Shown one piece after another: positions 38,494 through 49,070 of a stretch of 64,000 nt of DNA (position 1 is its first letter; every line of letters begins with the position of its first letter). The stretch is taken from NCBI GenBank assembly GCA_030018265.1, contig JASEFX010000003.1, forward strand, positions 82,561 to 146,560. The letters are read 5' to 3'. This DNA is from Candidatus Saccharicenans sp. Lineage in GTDB: Bacteria; Acidobacteriota; Aminicenantia; Aminicenantales; Saccharicenantaceae. Position numbers and translations under genes: made by a program. The notes under the pieces are model-generated. The model made no database searches. It was given only the letters and a program-made list of their open reading frames with translations, and was not told where the DNA came from.

Positions 38494-41220
38494 ATGAACC
38501 GGCTTCGAACAACGACCGTCTGCCTTATCATTCTGACCTTCATCTCCTCTGTATTATTAATTGCCCGGGAGAACAATAAGACATTAACTCCCTGGACTGT
38601 GGACGATGTGATCAACCAGGAAAGAGCTTCCAATTTTCAGATATCTCCGGACGGAACTCGAGCGGTCTGGGTTAAAAACGTCCCGGACAGAGAGAAAGAT
38701 GGCCGGATTTCCCATCTTTTTCTTAGCTATCTTGACCGGGAAGCGCCGCCCATTCAGCTGACCCGCGGAAATTCCTCCGAAAGCAGGCCCAGATGGTCTC
38801 CTGACGGCCAGAAGATCGCTTTTCTCAGCAACCGACAGGAAGCCTCCGGCGGAGCCTCAAAAGAGGAAGAAGGGAAGGGACAGCAGCTCTGGTTGCTGGA
38901 CCTTCGCGGCGGGGAACCGTGGAAGCTCACTTCCCTGGAATTCGGAGTGATCGCTTACGACTGGCTCGACCATGACCGCTTCCTGATTCTCGCCCGGGAG
39001 CCAAAAACTCTGCGCGAAATTATGGATAAAGAGAAGAAAGACGATTCGATCGTTTTTGAAGATCAGGAACATATGATTCCGCAGCGGTTGTTTATATACT
39101 GCCTCAAGGAAAAAACCTGGCACCGGGTAACTGAGAATCGCGATCAGATAACCTCCTTCTATCTCTCCCCTGACCGAAGGATGGTGGTAACCAGAAACAA
39201 TCAGAGCGTCAGCTACGAAGTGGACAAAAAAATCAAGCCCAGATATTTCCTGATAAACCTTCAGGATAAATCAACACGTGAGATTTTCCCGGATCCGTTT
39301 TTCAAACCAAGAGACATTTTCTGGGACCGGAACAACCAGGGATTTTATTTTACCGTTCTGAGAACTGTAGACCCGGTTAATGAAACTTCAGGAGCAGAAT
39401 TTCTTTATTATTACGACCTTAAAAGCGGCCAGCACCGGGAAATTGACCTCGACTGGGACCGCGGGTTGATGGGCAGAGACCTGGTGGTGCGAGAGGATGG
39501 ATTTCTGGCTTTTCTGGCGAACGGAGCGATTCCCAAATGGAGGAGGTATTATCGCCAGGGTGACACTTTCATCCATAAAGAACTCTCAGGCAACCACTAT
39601 CCTCACATTTTCGAACTGATAGTTCAGGAGAACGGCAACCGGGCGGTTTACTTCCACACTACCGCCTCCAGACCGGGTCAGTGGTTTTCCGCTCTGCTGG
39701 AAGATGCAAAAATCGCCGGAGAAATCCAGCTGACCGACTTGAATTCTCACCTTAAAAACAAGAAACTCGCCCGTACGGAAATCATTCGCTGGAAAGGAGC
39801 CCTCGACGAAGAAGTTGAAGGTTTGCTCTATTATCCCCACGACTATCAGCCAGGCAAAAAATATCCTCTCTTCCTGAACATTCATGGCGGGCCGATGAGT
39901 CTGGACATGGATGCGTTTGAGGAATCCTATGCCTATTATCCAAACATTCTTGCCCAGAAAGGCTGCTTCGTCCTGATGCCCAATTACCACGGCTCGACCG
40001 GTTATGGACAGAAATTTGCCGAATCAATCCGTGGTCATTATTACGAATACGAAATTGAGGACATGCTGAAGGGCATCGATTATCTGGTGTCCAGGGGGAT
40101 GGTAGATCCGGACCGGCTGGGAACGATGGGCTGGTCAAACGGCGGCATTCTCAGCATCGGTCTGGCTGTCTGGACCGACCGCTTCAAGGTGGCTGGAATC
40201 GGCGCGGCTGACGTTAACTGGATCAGCGATTACGGCACATGCGCTTTCGGAGTCAGTTTTGATAATTACTATTTCCTCGGGCCGCCCTGGGAAAGGACCG
40301 AGTATTACATCAAAAACTCCCCGCTGTTCCATTTCAAGGACATGAAGGTGCCGACGATCATTTTCCACGGGACTGAGGACACCAACGTGCCGTTCGGCCA
40401 GGGAATGGAACACTATCGGGCTCTCAAGGAAATTGGAAAAGCCCCGGTGCGCTTCATCATATTCCCGGGTGAACCTCATGGTCTGAGAAAACTCAGCCAT
40501 CAAAGAAGGAAAATGGAAGAAGAGCTGGCCTGGTTTGACCGCTATTTCTTCAAAACCTTTCAGCCAGAAAACGAGGCGCTGAAATCGGGTTCTCCTCTCG
40601 ACCTGGCCCTCAAAGCTCAGAAATTCAGCCGGAGCGGGCTGGCCTACGGGCGGATGGTTAAAGGAAAGCTGATACCGGAAACAGTTCGCTGGCAGGACCT
40701 GGAAGTCGGCAGATTTGAAGTGACCCGTGCCCAGTGGAAGGCTTTCGACCCTGGCTATCAATTTGAACCCGGCACCGAAAATTATCCCGTTTCCGGAATA
40801 TCCTTTGAACAGGCGAAAAAATACGTCGAATGGCTGAGCCGGCTAACAGGAGAAAAATACCGTCTGCCAGCTGAAGATGAATTTCGTCGGCTCCAGTCAA
40901 CTGCCAGCGGACAGGACAACACTCTGGATTACTGGGCAGGATATCCGATTAATTTTGACGACGCGCAGCTTTTGAAAGAAGTAATAGCCCGGCTGAAGGG
41001 ACAGTCTCCGCTGCTGCTGCCCGTTGACAGGTTCTCCCCGTCCACAGAAAGCCTTATTTTTGGAATCGGCGGAAACGTGGCCGAATGGACGGTGGACAGC
41101 CAGGGACACGGAAAAGTTATGGGACTGAGCGCGCGGCATAGGGCAAAAGCCGATGAAGCCTACCAGGCCCCCCCGGCCGAATACATCGGGCTGCGCGTCT
41201 ACAAAGAGGTCAAAAAATAG
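38494..41220 (+). CDS. S9 family prolyl oligopeptidase/acylaminoacyl peptidase fused to C-terminal FGE/SUMF1-like domain
   Basis: S9: GWSNGGI nucleophile, HGTEDTNVPFGQG, GEPHGL. C-term: LEVGRFEVTRAQWKAF...YPVSGISFEQAKKYVEWLSRLTGEKYRLPAEDEFRRL...GNVAEWT...GLRVYK. Confidence 0.88.
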   Translation: MNRLRTTTVCLIILTFISSVLLIARENNKTLTPWTVDDVINQERASNFQISPDGTRAVWVKNVPDREKDGRISHLFLSYLDREAPPIQLTRGNSSESRPRWSPDGQKIAFLSNRQEASGGASKEEEGKGQQLWLLDLRGGEPWKLTSLEFGVIAYDWLDHDRFLILAREPKTLREIMDKEKKDDSIVFEDQEHMIPQRLFIYCLKEKTWHRVTENRDQITSFYLSPDRRMVVTRNNQSVSYEVDKKIKPRYFLINLQDKSTREIFPDPFFKPRDIFWDRNNQGFYFTVLRTVDPVNETSGAEFLYYYDLKSGQHREIDLDWDRGLMGRDLVVREDGFLAFLANGAIPKWRRYYRQGDTFIHKELSGNHYPHIFELIVQENGNRAVYFHTTASRPGQWFSALLEDAKIAGEIQLTDLNSHLKNKKLARTEIIRWKGALDEEVEGLLYYPHDYQPGKKYPLFLNIHGGPMSLDMDAFEESYAYYPNILAQKGCFVLMPNYHGSTGYGQKFAESIRGHYYEYEIEDMLKGIDYLVSRGMVDPDRLGTMGWSNGGILSIGLAVWTDRFKVAGIGAADVNWISDYGTCAFGVSFDNYYFLGPPWERTEYYIKNSPLFHFKDMKVPTIIFHGTEDTNVPFGQGMEHYRALKEIGKAPVRFIIFPGEPHGLRKLSHQRRKMEEELAWFDRYFFKTFQPENEALKSGSPLDLALKAQKFSRSGLAYGRMVKGKLIPETVRWQDLEVGRFEVTRAQWKAFDPGYQFEPGTENYPVSGISFEQAKKYVEWLSRLTGEKYRLPAEDEFRRLQSTASGQDNTLDYWAGYPINFDDAQLLKEVIARLKGQSPLLLPVDRFSPSTESLIFGIGGNVAEWTVDSQGHGKVMGLSARHRAKADEAYQAPPAEYIGLRVYKEVKK

Positions 41221-41234
41221 GTAAAATACCTCTG

Positions 41235-42689
41235 ATGGAAAAGATGAGGCCAGACTTCCGACATCGAGAACTTTTCGTCCGGTTGTTCGGACCGGATGTT
41301 TATGCGGTCGGAGGTTTTGTCCGAGACAGACTCCGGGGAGTGGATACCGGGGAAGTTGACCTCCTGATCCAGGGACACCCGCTCGAAGAAATAGTTGAAA
41401 AGCTTAAACCGCTGGGGAAAGTCGACCTGGTCGGCAAAAGCTTTGGAGTAATCAAATTCACTGTCGACCAGCATACCTACGACATCTCGCTGCCCCGGAC
41501 TGACGAACCCGCTCCGTCCGAAGGCAGCCAGCAGCGCGGGCATAAGGATTTCATCATCAAGGCCGACCCCTATCTTCCCCTGGAAAAAGATCTGGAAAGA
41601 CGCGATTTCCGCTGTAACAGCATAGCCATCAGGTTGTCCGACGGCACGCTGATCGATCCCTTTAACGGAGCAGAAGATATAAGAAAAAAAATAATCAGGC
41701 TGACCAACCCGCAGGCTTTTCCTGACGATCCCCTGCGGGTTTTGCGCGCCGCCCGGTTTGCTTCGGTGCTGGAGTTTTCAGTGGACCCGGAAATCTATCT
41801 GGTGGCCAAAGAAATAGACCTGAAGGGCCTCAGCGTGGAGAGAGTAAACGAAGAGCTTTTCAAAATTCTCCTGCAATCCAGACGTCCCTCCCGTGGTTTG
41901 AAGGAGATGCTCAAGCTGACGGTGTTAAAAAAGCTTTTTCCTGAACTTTATCGTCTGACTTTTTCCATCCAGGATGCCATTTTCCACCCGGAAAAGGATG
42001 AGTTCGGGCATCATACCGTCTGGGCCCACACCCTGCTCACAGTTGACCAGGCTAAAGCCATAGCTGAATTTACAGCACTCGAACCTACCCGGAAGCTGGC
42101 TCTTCTCCTGGCTTCCCTGCTCCACGATGCCGGAAAACCCGGCACCGCCGACTGGGAGTTCAAAAAAAACAGGCTGGTCATCACCAACAACGGCCATGAT
42201 CTGCTCAGCGAAAAGATAGCCAGAAAGTTTTTCGTCAGACAGAAAATCTTTTCCTGGAACGGATACAATCTGCGAGCGGTAGTGCCTCTGTTGATCAGGC
42301 ATCACCATCGTGCCTCCGAGATCTGGGCTAACCGGGAGCAGGTGACCAAAAAAGCCTTCAACCGACTGGCGGCCGACATCAAAGGCGAGATTGACCTTTT
42401 GATCTATCTCGACGCCGCCGACCGTGCCGGACGAAAAAACAGAATCGTAACCGCACTTGATCGCCAGGCCAGATGGTTATTCAGAAAATTTGAAGAGCTG
42501 AAGGTCAACCGGGAAACCATCAAGCCGCTGATCATGGGCAGGGATCTGATCAAACTCGGCATGGAACCCGGACCGGAAATGGGGAAAATTCTAAAAAAGC
42601 TCTACCGCTGGCAGCTAGACAATCGGTTCGAAACCAGGGCCGAAGGGCTGAAGCTCGCCCGAAAACTCCTGGAGGAAAGAAAGAAATGA
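41235..42689 (+). CDS. CCA tRNA nucleotidyltransferase / poly(A) polymerase family with HD domain
   Basis: YAVGGFVRDRLRGVDTGEVDLLIQG...RRDFRCNSIAIRLSDGTLIDPFNG...LLASLLHDAGKP. Confidence 0.93.
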   Translation: MEKMRPDFRHRELFVRLFGPDVYAVGGFVRDRLRGVDTGEVDLLIQGHPLEEIVEKLKPLGKVDLVGKSFGVIKFTVDQHTYDISLPRTDEPAPSEGSQQRGHKDFIIKADPYLPLEKDLERRDFRCNSIAIRLSDGTLIDPFNGAEDIRKKIIRLTNPQAFPDDPLRVLRAARFASVLEFSVDPEIYLVAKEIDLKGLSVERVNEELFKILLQSRRPSRGLKEMLKLTVLKKLFPELYRLTFSIQDAIFHPEKDEFGHHTVWAHTLLTVDQAKAIAEFTALEPTRKLALLLASLLHDAGKPGTADWEFKKNRLVITNNGHDLLSEKIARKFFVRQKIFSWNGYNLRAVVPLLIRHHHRASEIWANREQVTKKAFNRLAADIKGEIDLLIYLDAADRAGRKNRIVTALDRQARWLFRKFEELKVNRETIKPLIMGRDLIKLGMEPGPEMGKILKKLYRWQLDNRFETRAEGLKLARKLLEERKK

Positions 42690-43654
42690 GCATTCTGGTT
42701 ACTGGCGGAGCCGGCTATATAGGCTCGCACACGGTGAAAGAGCTTTTGAAAAAAAATTATGAAGTAATCGTTCTCGACAATCTCAGCAGCGGCCATCGCG
42801 AGCTTGTTCCCGGAGGACATTTCATTCAGGCGGACCTGTGCTCAGCCGCCGAGTTAAAAAAAGTATTCAGCGATCACCGTATCGAGGCGGTCATGCACTT
42901 CGCCGCGCTCATTCAGGTGGGAGAATCCTGCGCCGATCCACAAAAATATTACCGTCACAATCTCCTTTCCACACTGAACCTTCTGGAAGCCATGCTGGAA
43001 GCCGGAGTTAAATATTTCATCTTTTCCTCCAGCGCAGCAGTTTACGGAGAACCAAAGGAAATTCCGATAAGAGAGGACCACCCGCTAAATCCTGCCAGCC
43101 CCTATGGAGTAACCAAAGAGATGGTCGAGAGGATTCTCCCCGATTACGACCGAGCTTACGGGCTAAAGTACGTTTCTCTCAGATATTTCAACGCCGCAGG
43201 CGCCGACCCGGACGGGCAGATGGGAGAATGGCATCAGCCGGAAACCCACCTGATTCCGAATATCCTGCTTCACCTTCTTGGCCGCAACCCCGATTTTCAG
43301 GTTTTTGGAAACGATTTTCCGACCCCGGACGGTACGGCCATCAGGGATTACATCCACGTAACCGACCTGGCGATCGCTCATATCCTGGCGCTGGAAAGAT
43401 TGCGTCTGGAAAATAGCAGTCAGGCCATTAACCTTGGTTCCTCGCGCGGCCATTCGGTGCTCGAAGTGATCAGGACCGCCGAAAAGGTTACCGGGAAGAA
43501 AGTTAACCTTAAATTCGGCCCCAGACGTCCGGGAGACGTACCGGTGCTTCTGGCCTCAAGCGAAAAGGCCGAAACCTGGCTCGGATGGAAGAGAAACTTT
43601 TCTGAACTCGAATTTATCATCGAAAGTGCCTGGAGATGGCATCAACGCCACTGA
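42686..43654 (+). CDS. galE: UDP-glucose 4-epimerase
   Basis: MSILVTGGAGYIGSHTVKELLKKNYEVIVLDNLSSGH...SSSAAVYGEPKEIPIREDHPLNPASPYGVTKEMVE. Confidence 0.95.
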   Translation: MSILVTGGAGYIGSHTVKELLKKNYEVIVLDNLSSGHRELVPGGHFIQADLCSAAELKKVFSDHRIEAVMHFAALIQVGESCADPQKYYRHNLLSTLNLLEAMLEAGVKYFIFSSSAAVYGEPKEIPIREDHPLNPASPYGVTKEMVERILPDYDRAYGLKYVSLRYFNAAGADPDGQMGEWHQPETHLIPNILLHLLGRNPDFQVFGNDFPTPDGTAIRDYIHVTDLAIAHILALERLRLENSSQAINLGSSRGHSVLEVIRTAEKVTGKKVNLKFGPRRPGDVPVLLASSEKAETWLGWKRNFSELEFIIESAWRWHQRH

Positions 43655-43731
43655 AGCCGTTGTCTGATGCCTGAAGGCAATTGATTAATCCAGGCTATGA
43701 TGGTATAAACATTAAGCTGGAGTTAGGTTAA

Positions 43732-45372
43732 ATGAAATACAGAAATCATTTTTTTCTGATAATTGTTGCCGTTATCCTTATTTTGAATTTTTCCTGTTCA
43801 TCTTCAACCCGGAAAACCAACCTGCCAGGGAGTCAACCGTCCCCGGCTCTAAGAGGAGATGTTCCGACCTTATCTTCCGGTTCGGACCAGACCGGAGCTC
43901 AACCTGAAGTAATGAAACAGCAGGCCGAAGCCAGGGAAGAAGCAACAGAAAAAACCGACCAGGAAGCGCAGGAAAATTCTATTCCGACGGACGAAATTTA
44001 TTCACTCATCCAGGAAGCCCAGAAAGCTCTGGAAAAGGAAGAGCTGGATGAAGCTTTGAAACTCCTGGATAAGGCCTATTCGGTTCTCTTGCGAATCGAA
44101 GCCGAACCTGACTCCGCGCTTTATCAGGAAAAAAACGACCTGAGGATTCTGCTGGCTCAAAACATTCAGAAGGTATACGCCTTTCGCCTGCCACCGCCGC
44201 TGACCAACCATAAAACTATCCCCCTGGTCGAAAACGACTGGGTTCTTAAAGAAATTAAATCGTTCCAGACGGTCGAACGAAAGTTTTTTGAAGACGCCTA
44301 TCGCCGGTCCGGTCTCTACCGGCCGATGATTGTTGAAGAACTGAAGAAAGCAGGTTTGCCGGAAGAGCTGTCCTGGCTACCTCTGATAGAGAGCGGCTTT
44401 AAGCCGCGCGCCTTATCGACCGCTCGAGCGCTCGGGCTCTGGCAGTTCATCGCCTCTACCGGCTACCGCTACGGTCTGAAAAGAGACAGGTTTACAGATG
44501 AAAGAATGGATCCGCTTAAATCTACCAGAGCAGCCATCCGCTACCTGCAGGAACTGCACGACTTTTTTGGCGACTGGACAACGGCGATCGCCGCATACAA
44601 TTGCGGAGAAATCAGGGTACAGAATGTTATCCGGGCGCAGAGGATAAACTATCTGGATAACTTCTGGGACCTGTTTACCAACCTTCCTTACGAGACCGCC
44701 AGATATGTCCCAAGATTCATAGCCACGCTGTTGATCATTGAAAATCCGGAAAAATACGGCTTCAGCCTGCCACAGCTCGAACCAGCTTTCGATTTCGAAA
44801 CAGTCAGGGTGCAGAAACCGGTAAAACTGGCGACCCTGGCCAGCCGCCTGGGAATTTCTCAGGAAATTTTAGTTCAGCTCAACCCCGAACTGCGGCACGA
44901 TTCCACACCGAACTACGAATACGAACTCCGTGTACCCGCCGGTTACGGGGAGCAAACTCTTGCTTTCTTAAACGAACTGCCCAGCTGGTTACCGCAGGAA
45001 GCAGTATTCGGCTGGCACGTGGTGAAAAAAGGAGAAACGCTGGGTTCGATTGCTAAGCGCTACCGGACAACCGTTCAGGCGATCGTCCGTCTGAACAACC
45101 TTAAGAACCCCCGGCTGATCTATCCAGGTCAGAAATTGAAAATACCCGGAAGAGTCCAGGGATTGATTCAGGCTGACGATGATGGAGGGTCCACCACTGC
45201 CCCATCTTTCCCTGATAACAGGAATACCACTTATGTGGTCAGAGCCGGAGACACTCTTTACCAGATTTCCAGAACATTTGGAGTCAGTGTGGACAAAATA
45301 AAAAAGGATAACAATCTTGATTCCGACAATCTGATTCCAGGGCAAAAACTGATTATCAAAAGCGGGCATTAA
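43732..45372 (+). CDS. Membrane-bound lytic murein transglycosylase D-like, LysM repeats
   Basis: Lipobox [43 protein letters not shown]; two LysM ([47 protein letters not shown]). Confidence 0.93.
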   Translation: MKYRNHFFLIIVAVILILNFSCSSSTRKTNLPGSQPSPALRGDVPTLSSGSDQTGAQPEVMKQQAEAREEATEKTDQEAQENSIPTDEIYSLIQEAQKALEKEELDEALKLLDKAYSVLLRIEAEPDSALYQEKNDLRILLAQNIQKVYAFRLPPPLTNHKTIPLVENDWVLKEIKSFQTVERKFFEDAYRRSGLYRPMIVEELKKAGLPEELSWLPLIESGFKPRALSTARALGLWQFIASTGYRYGLKRDRFTDERMDPLKSTRAAIRYLQELHDFFGDWTTAIAAYNCGEIRVQNVIRAQRINYLDNFWDLFTNLPYETARYVPRFIATLLIIENPEKYGFSLPQLEPAFDFETVRVQKPVKLATLASRLGISQEILVQLNPELRHDSTPNYEYELRVPAGYGEQTLAFLNELPSWLPQEAVFGWHVVKKGETLGSIAKRYRTTVQAIVRLNNLKNPRLIYPGQKLKIPGRVQGLIQADDDGGSTTAPSFPDNRNTTYVVRAGDTLYQISRTFGVSVDKIKKDNNLDSDNLIPGQKLIIKSGH

Positions 45373-45407
45373 TTTTAATTATTATAAAATTTCTGGAGGG
45401 GAAGAAA

Positions 45408-46340
45408 ATGAAGCCAGAGAAGAGGGTTCTTTTCCATTTATCGTTCACAGTCATTTCGATTCTGATGCTGTCGGGACTTCTGGCCGCAGCCGGGGTTGAC
45501 AGCAAAATCAACCAGCTGGAAAACCAGCTGATGACCAGAATTTCCAGCCTGAAGGATTCCTTCGACGGCCTTCTGGGTCTGGCGGTAAAAGATCTGACCA
45601 CCGGCAGAACCTTTTTCCTCAACGAAAATGAAGTTTTTCCTCAGGCCAGCTCAATAAAAATAGCCATTCTGCTTGAGGTTCTGAAGCAGGCTGAAGAGAA
45701 TCGCCTGCGACTGGACGAATTTATCGAGTTGAAAGACGAGCATAAAGTTGGAGGAGGGCCGATTCTGGTTTACCTTGGCTATCCCTCGCTGAAAATTTCC
45801 ATCCGGGATCTCTGCGTTCTGATGATTGTTCTATCTGATAATACCGCCACCAATCTTCTCATCGAGCGGGTCGGCCAGGAATCAGTTAACAGAAGATTAG
45901 CCTCGCTCGGACTAAACCGGACAAGACTTCAACGCCGGATGATGGACCTGAAAGCCGCTGAAGAAGGTCGCGAAAACATTTCCACGCCAAAGGAAATGAT
46001 GATGCTTCTGGAAAAAGTCTGGCAGGAGAAAGTTCTTACGCCTGAAAACCGCCAGCTTTTCTTTGACCTTCTGTCATTGCCAAAGGACAGTCCTCTGCAG
46101 AAGGCCGTTCCTGAAGGAGTAAAAGTGGCCGACAAACCGGGAGAGCTCGAAGCCGTTCGCTGCGATTCCGGACTGGTCATCCTGAAGAAAAAGCCCTACA
46201 TCATATGCGTGATGACCACCTACCTGGGTCCGGATGAGGACGGAAATGACATCATCAGAAAAATAGGCAAGCTGGTCTACCGGCACTTCGACCGCCTGGA
46301 AAGGTCAAGCGAATACGGGCGAATTATTTCTGAAAAGTGA
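45408..46340 (+). CDS. Class A beta-lactamase-fold serine hydrolase, exported
   Basis: SSIK (SxxK), SDN (LSDNTATN), KPG at the usual K-T/S-G position (VADKPGELEAVRCDSG). Confidence 0.85.
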   Translation: MKPEKRVLFHLSFTVISILMLSGLLAAAGVDSKINQLENQLMTRISSLKDSFDGLLGLAVKDLTTGRTFFLNENEVFPQASSIKIAILLEVLKQAEENRLRLDEFIELKDEHKVGGGPILVYLGYPSLKISIRDLCVLMIVLSDNTATNLLIERVGQESVNRRLASLGLNRTRLQRRMMDLKAAEEGRENISTPKEMMMLLEKVWQEKVLTPENRQLFFDLLSLPKDSPLQKAVPEGVKVADKPGELEAVRCDSGLVILKKKPYIICVMTTYLGPDEDGNDIIRKIGKLVYRHFDRLERSSEYGRIISEK

Positions 46341-46352
46341 TTCCTTTGTATT

Positions 46353-47486
46353 TTACCATTCAGGAATAACCGGTTCCACTCCGAGTCCCGGTTTTTCAGA
46401 AAGTTTCCAGCGATCGCCATCAAGCGTCAGACCGCGGAATGGATCGTTGGTGACAAGTATGTTACCGTCGAGGTCAGCATAGTCGAAAAGCGGAGTCAGA
46501 GTGGCCGCGGCGGAAATGGCCAGGGAGCTTTCGATCATGCAACCTATCATCAATTTCAGACCGTGAGCCCGGGCCACAGAAACCATACGGAGAGCCTCCT
46601 GCAGGCCGCCGCATTTCATTAATTTTATGTTGATTCCGTGAAAGGCAGAAGCCAGCGCCGGAATATCTTTTACCTTATGCACACTTTCATCGGCAAAAAT
46701 AGGCACAGACACTCTTTCTTTAAGCCAGCGGTGGTCCTCAAGATTATCGGCCGGCATCGGTTGTTCCACAAACTCCACTCCCCTTTCGGCCAGCCAGTTA
46801 ATCATCTCCAGCGCCTGCTGGCGATCCTTCCAGCCCTCATTGGCGTCGACAATCAAGGGACGATCGGTAACCGCTCTGATCGCTTCTATGTGTTTCTTGT
46901 CATCCGGAACTCCGACCTTGATTTTGAGCCTCCTGAATGCCGGCGCGGCCAGAGCCGTTTTTTGCATTACCTCTGCTTCGTCTATGCCAATCGAATAAGT
47001 GGTCGGCAGGGTCTTTTCCGGATTCAGACCGAAAAACCGATATAGTGGAATCCCGAGATTCTTTCCTATCCAGTCCAGGATAGCCATATCCAGCGCGGCC
47101 TTGGCCGCATTCTGCCCGGGAGAGAGAGCTTCGAGTTCCTGCCAGCGATCCTGATATTCCCAGAAGTCTTTCTCCAGAACCGGCAACGCCCGCCGGATGA
47201 ACTCTTCATTGCTCTCGGCGCTTTCAGAATATCTGGGGATGGGCGCGGCCTCTCCGTAACCGGTAATTCCATCTTTTTCCAGGCGTACCAGGACGTTCCT
47301 TCTTGTCGTCCAGGTGCCGCGGGAAAGGGTCCAGGCCTGACGCAGCTTCAGCTCATAGATGGTGGTGGTAATCCTGAGAGAACCTCTTTTCGCCACCGAT
47401 TCCTTCCTGACAGTTTGCCGGCAATCAGCCAGAAAAGATGAGGCCACCAGCAATCCTCCGATTTTCAAAAAGTCTTTTCTTTTCAT
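46353..47486 (-). CDS. Exported dipeptide (L-Ala-D/L-Glu) epimerase, enolase superfamily
   Basis: Tat-like leader MKRKDFLKIGGLLVASSF; RRLKIKVGVPDDKKHIEAIRAVTDRPLIVDANEGW...EQPMPADN...ADESVH...NIKLMKCGGLQEA. Confidence 0.88.
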   Translation of the reverse strand: MKRKDFLKIGGLLVASSFLADCRQTVRKESVAKRGSLRITTTIYELKLRQAWTLSRGTWTTRRNVLVRLEKDGITGYGEAAPIPRYSESAESNEEFIRRALPVLEKDFWEYQDRWQELEALSPGQNAAKAALDMAILDWIGKNLGIPLYRFFGLNPEKTLPTTYSIGIDEAEVMQKTALAAPAFRRLKIKVGVPDDKKHIEAIRAVTDRPLIVDANEGWKDRQQALEMINWLAERGVEFVEQPMPADNLEDHRWLKERVSVPIFADESVHKVKDIPALASAFHGINIKLMKCGGLQEALRMVSVARAHGLKLMIGCMIESSLAISAAATLTPLFDYADLDGNILVTNDPFRGLTLDGDRWKLSEKPGLGVEPVIPEW

Positions 47487-47603
47487 CCAGCCCTCCTGAG
47501 GCTTCTAATATAATAAATAAAAATTCGTTTGACAATTTAATTTCCGGTAACTTCTATATTTTTTTGCCAGAAGATATAGTATAAAATCAACCTGAAGGAG
47601 GAA

Positions 47604-48518
47604 ATGGAGATGAAAAGCAAAGCTATGGCTGTTGCCATCATGGCTATTCTTACCTTAACCTCAATCAGCTGTTCATCTGTCTCGGTGGGAAATCCAGCTG
47701 CCGGTGTGATCATTAATCCGGTGGAAAACATGTACTCAGGACCGGACGATGAACTTGACGTGGTCAGCCAGACCCTTCTCGGAACCAGCGTCAAAATTTT
47801 ACAGAGCAAACGGGATTCCAGAAAACAGGTCTGGTATGAAATAGAAACGCCTGACACCTATCACGGCTGGGTGCGTGGAAACGCCCTGAGGCTTTACCGG
47901 AGCGATGAAAAACCATACGCGGCAGAAGGGCAGGTTCTGGAAATCACCAGTCTGATCGCTTACCTTTATGAAACTCCTGACGTCACCAAAAAGAAGCCGC
48001 TTCTGTTCGCTCCGATCAGCTCTGTTCTGGCGCTGGAGAAATTTGAAGGCCGGTGGGGAGAAGTGCTGCTTCCCGACGGTCGCAAGGCTTTCATTCAGAT
48101 GGGAGACGGTCAGGTCAGAGAGGCCCCCTTCAAAAGACAGAGACTTTCGCCCGAGGAAATGGTGGACCTGGCCAGAAGGTTTCTCGGCCTTCCATATTTC
48201 TGGGGAGGAACGAGCCCTCTGGGCCTTGACTGTTCCGGATTTGTGCAGCTGATCTACCGGCTGAGCGGAGTGGAGATTTTAAGGGACGCTGACATCCAGT
48301 TCACCAGCTCCGGCTTGCTGGAGGTTCCACACGGTCAGGAAAGAACTGGCGACCTGGTTTTCTTCGGCCGCAACAGGATCACCCATGTCGGAATGATGAT
48401 AAACGAAAAAGAATTCATCCATGCCACCACTTACCAGAAGCCGGTAGTTCAGATTTCAGATCTGTATGATGAATACTGGCAGAATCTCTATAAGGGATGC
48501 CGGCGACCAGGAGACTGA
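47604..48518 (+). CDS. NlpC/P60 endopeptidase with SH3-like domains, lipoprotein
   Basis: SISCSS lipobox; GLPYFWGGTSPLGLDCSGFVQLIYRLSGVEILRDADIQF...GDLVFFGRNRITHVGMMI. Confidence 0.93.
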   Translation: MEMKSKAMAVAIMAILTLTSISCSSVSVGNPAAGVIINPVENMYSGPDDELDVVSQTLLGTSVKILQSKRDSRKQVWYEIETPDTYHGWVRGNALRLYRSDEKPYAAEGQVLEITSLIAYLYETPDVTKKKPLLFAPISSVLALEKFEGRWGEVLLPDGRKAFIQMGDGQVREAPFKRQRLSPEEMVDLARRFLGLPYFWGGTSPLGLDCSGFVQLIYRLSGVEILRDADIQFTSSGLLEVPHGQERTGDLVFFGRNRITHVGMMINEKEFIHATTYQKPVVQISDLYDEYWQNLYKGCRRPGD

Positions 48519-48630
48519 GTTCTTAAAAATGGAAATTATTAAATCAAAAGTACCGGGATCACCAAGAATAAATTTTGCTGTTCAATGAGCTGGCCTTAGC
48601 TTTACCACGACAGGCAAAAGCAGCCTGTAT

Positions 48631-48656
48631 GTTATTTTTATCAGTTATTTTTATCA
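48631..48656. repeat. Tandem 13-bp direct repeat (GTTATTTTTATCA x2) overlapping the rplQ stop
   Basis: 48631-48643 and 48644-48656 identical. Confidence 0.9.
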
Positions 48657-49070
48657 AGCTGTCTTTTTCGCCCTGGTTTTTTCCTTGTCTGATTTCTTAA
48701 TCTTTTTCTTGTACTCAGCTCCCAGAAGCTCAAGCATGGCCATCTGAGCGCCATCACCTGAACGCAGGCCGAGTTTGACGATTCTGGTATATCCACCCGG
48801 CCGCTCTTTGAAGCGCGGTCCAAGTTCCGAAAAAAGTTTCTGAACCACCGCTTCTTTCATCAGAAAAGCCAGAGCCTGACGACGGGCATGTAAGGTATTT
48901 CTTTTGGCCAGAGTGATCATCTTTTCAGCCAGCGGTCTGGCGGCTTTGGCTTTGGCCAGAGTGGTCTTGATTCTTTCCTTTTCCAGAAGAGAGGTTACCA
49001 GATTTCTGAGCAAAGCCCGACGATGGGCTGTGTCTCTCCTGAGTTGATAGCGTTTCACCCGGTGTCTCAT
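48654..49070 (-). CDS. rplQ: 50S ribosomal protein L17
   Basis: [57 protein letters not shown]. Confidence 0.97.
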   Translation of the reverse strand: MRHRVKRYQLRRDTAHRRALLRNLVTSLLEKERIKTTLAKAKAARPLAEKMITLAKRNTLHARRQALAFLMKEAVVQKLFSELGPRFKERPGGYTRIVKLGLRSGDGAQMAMLELLGAEYKKKIKKSDKEKTRAKKTA

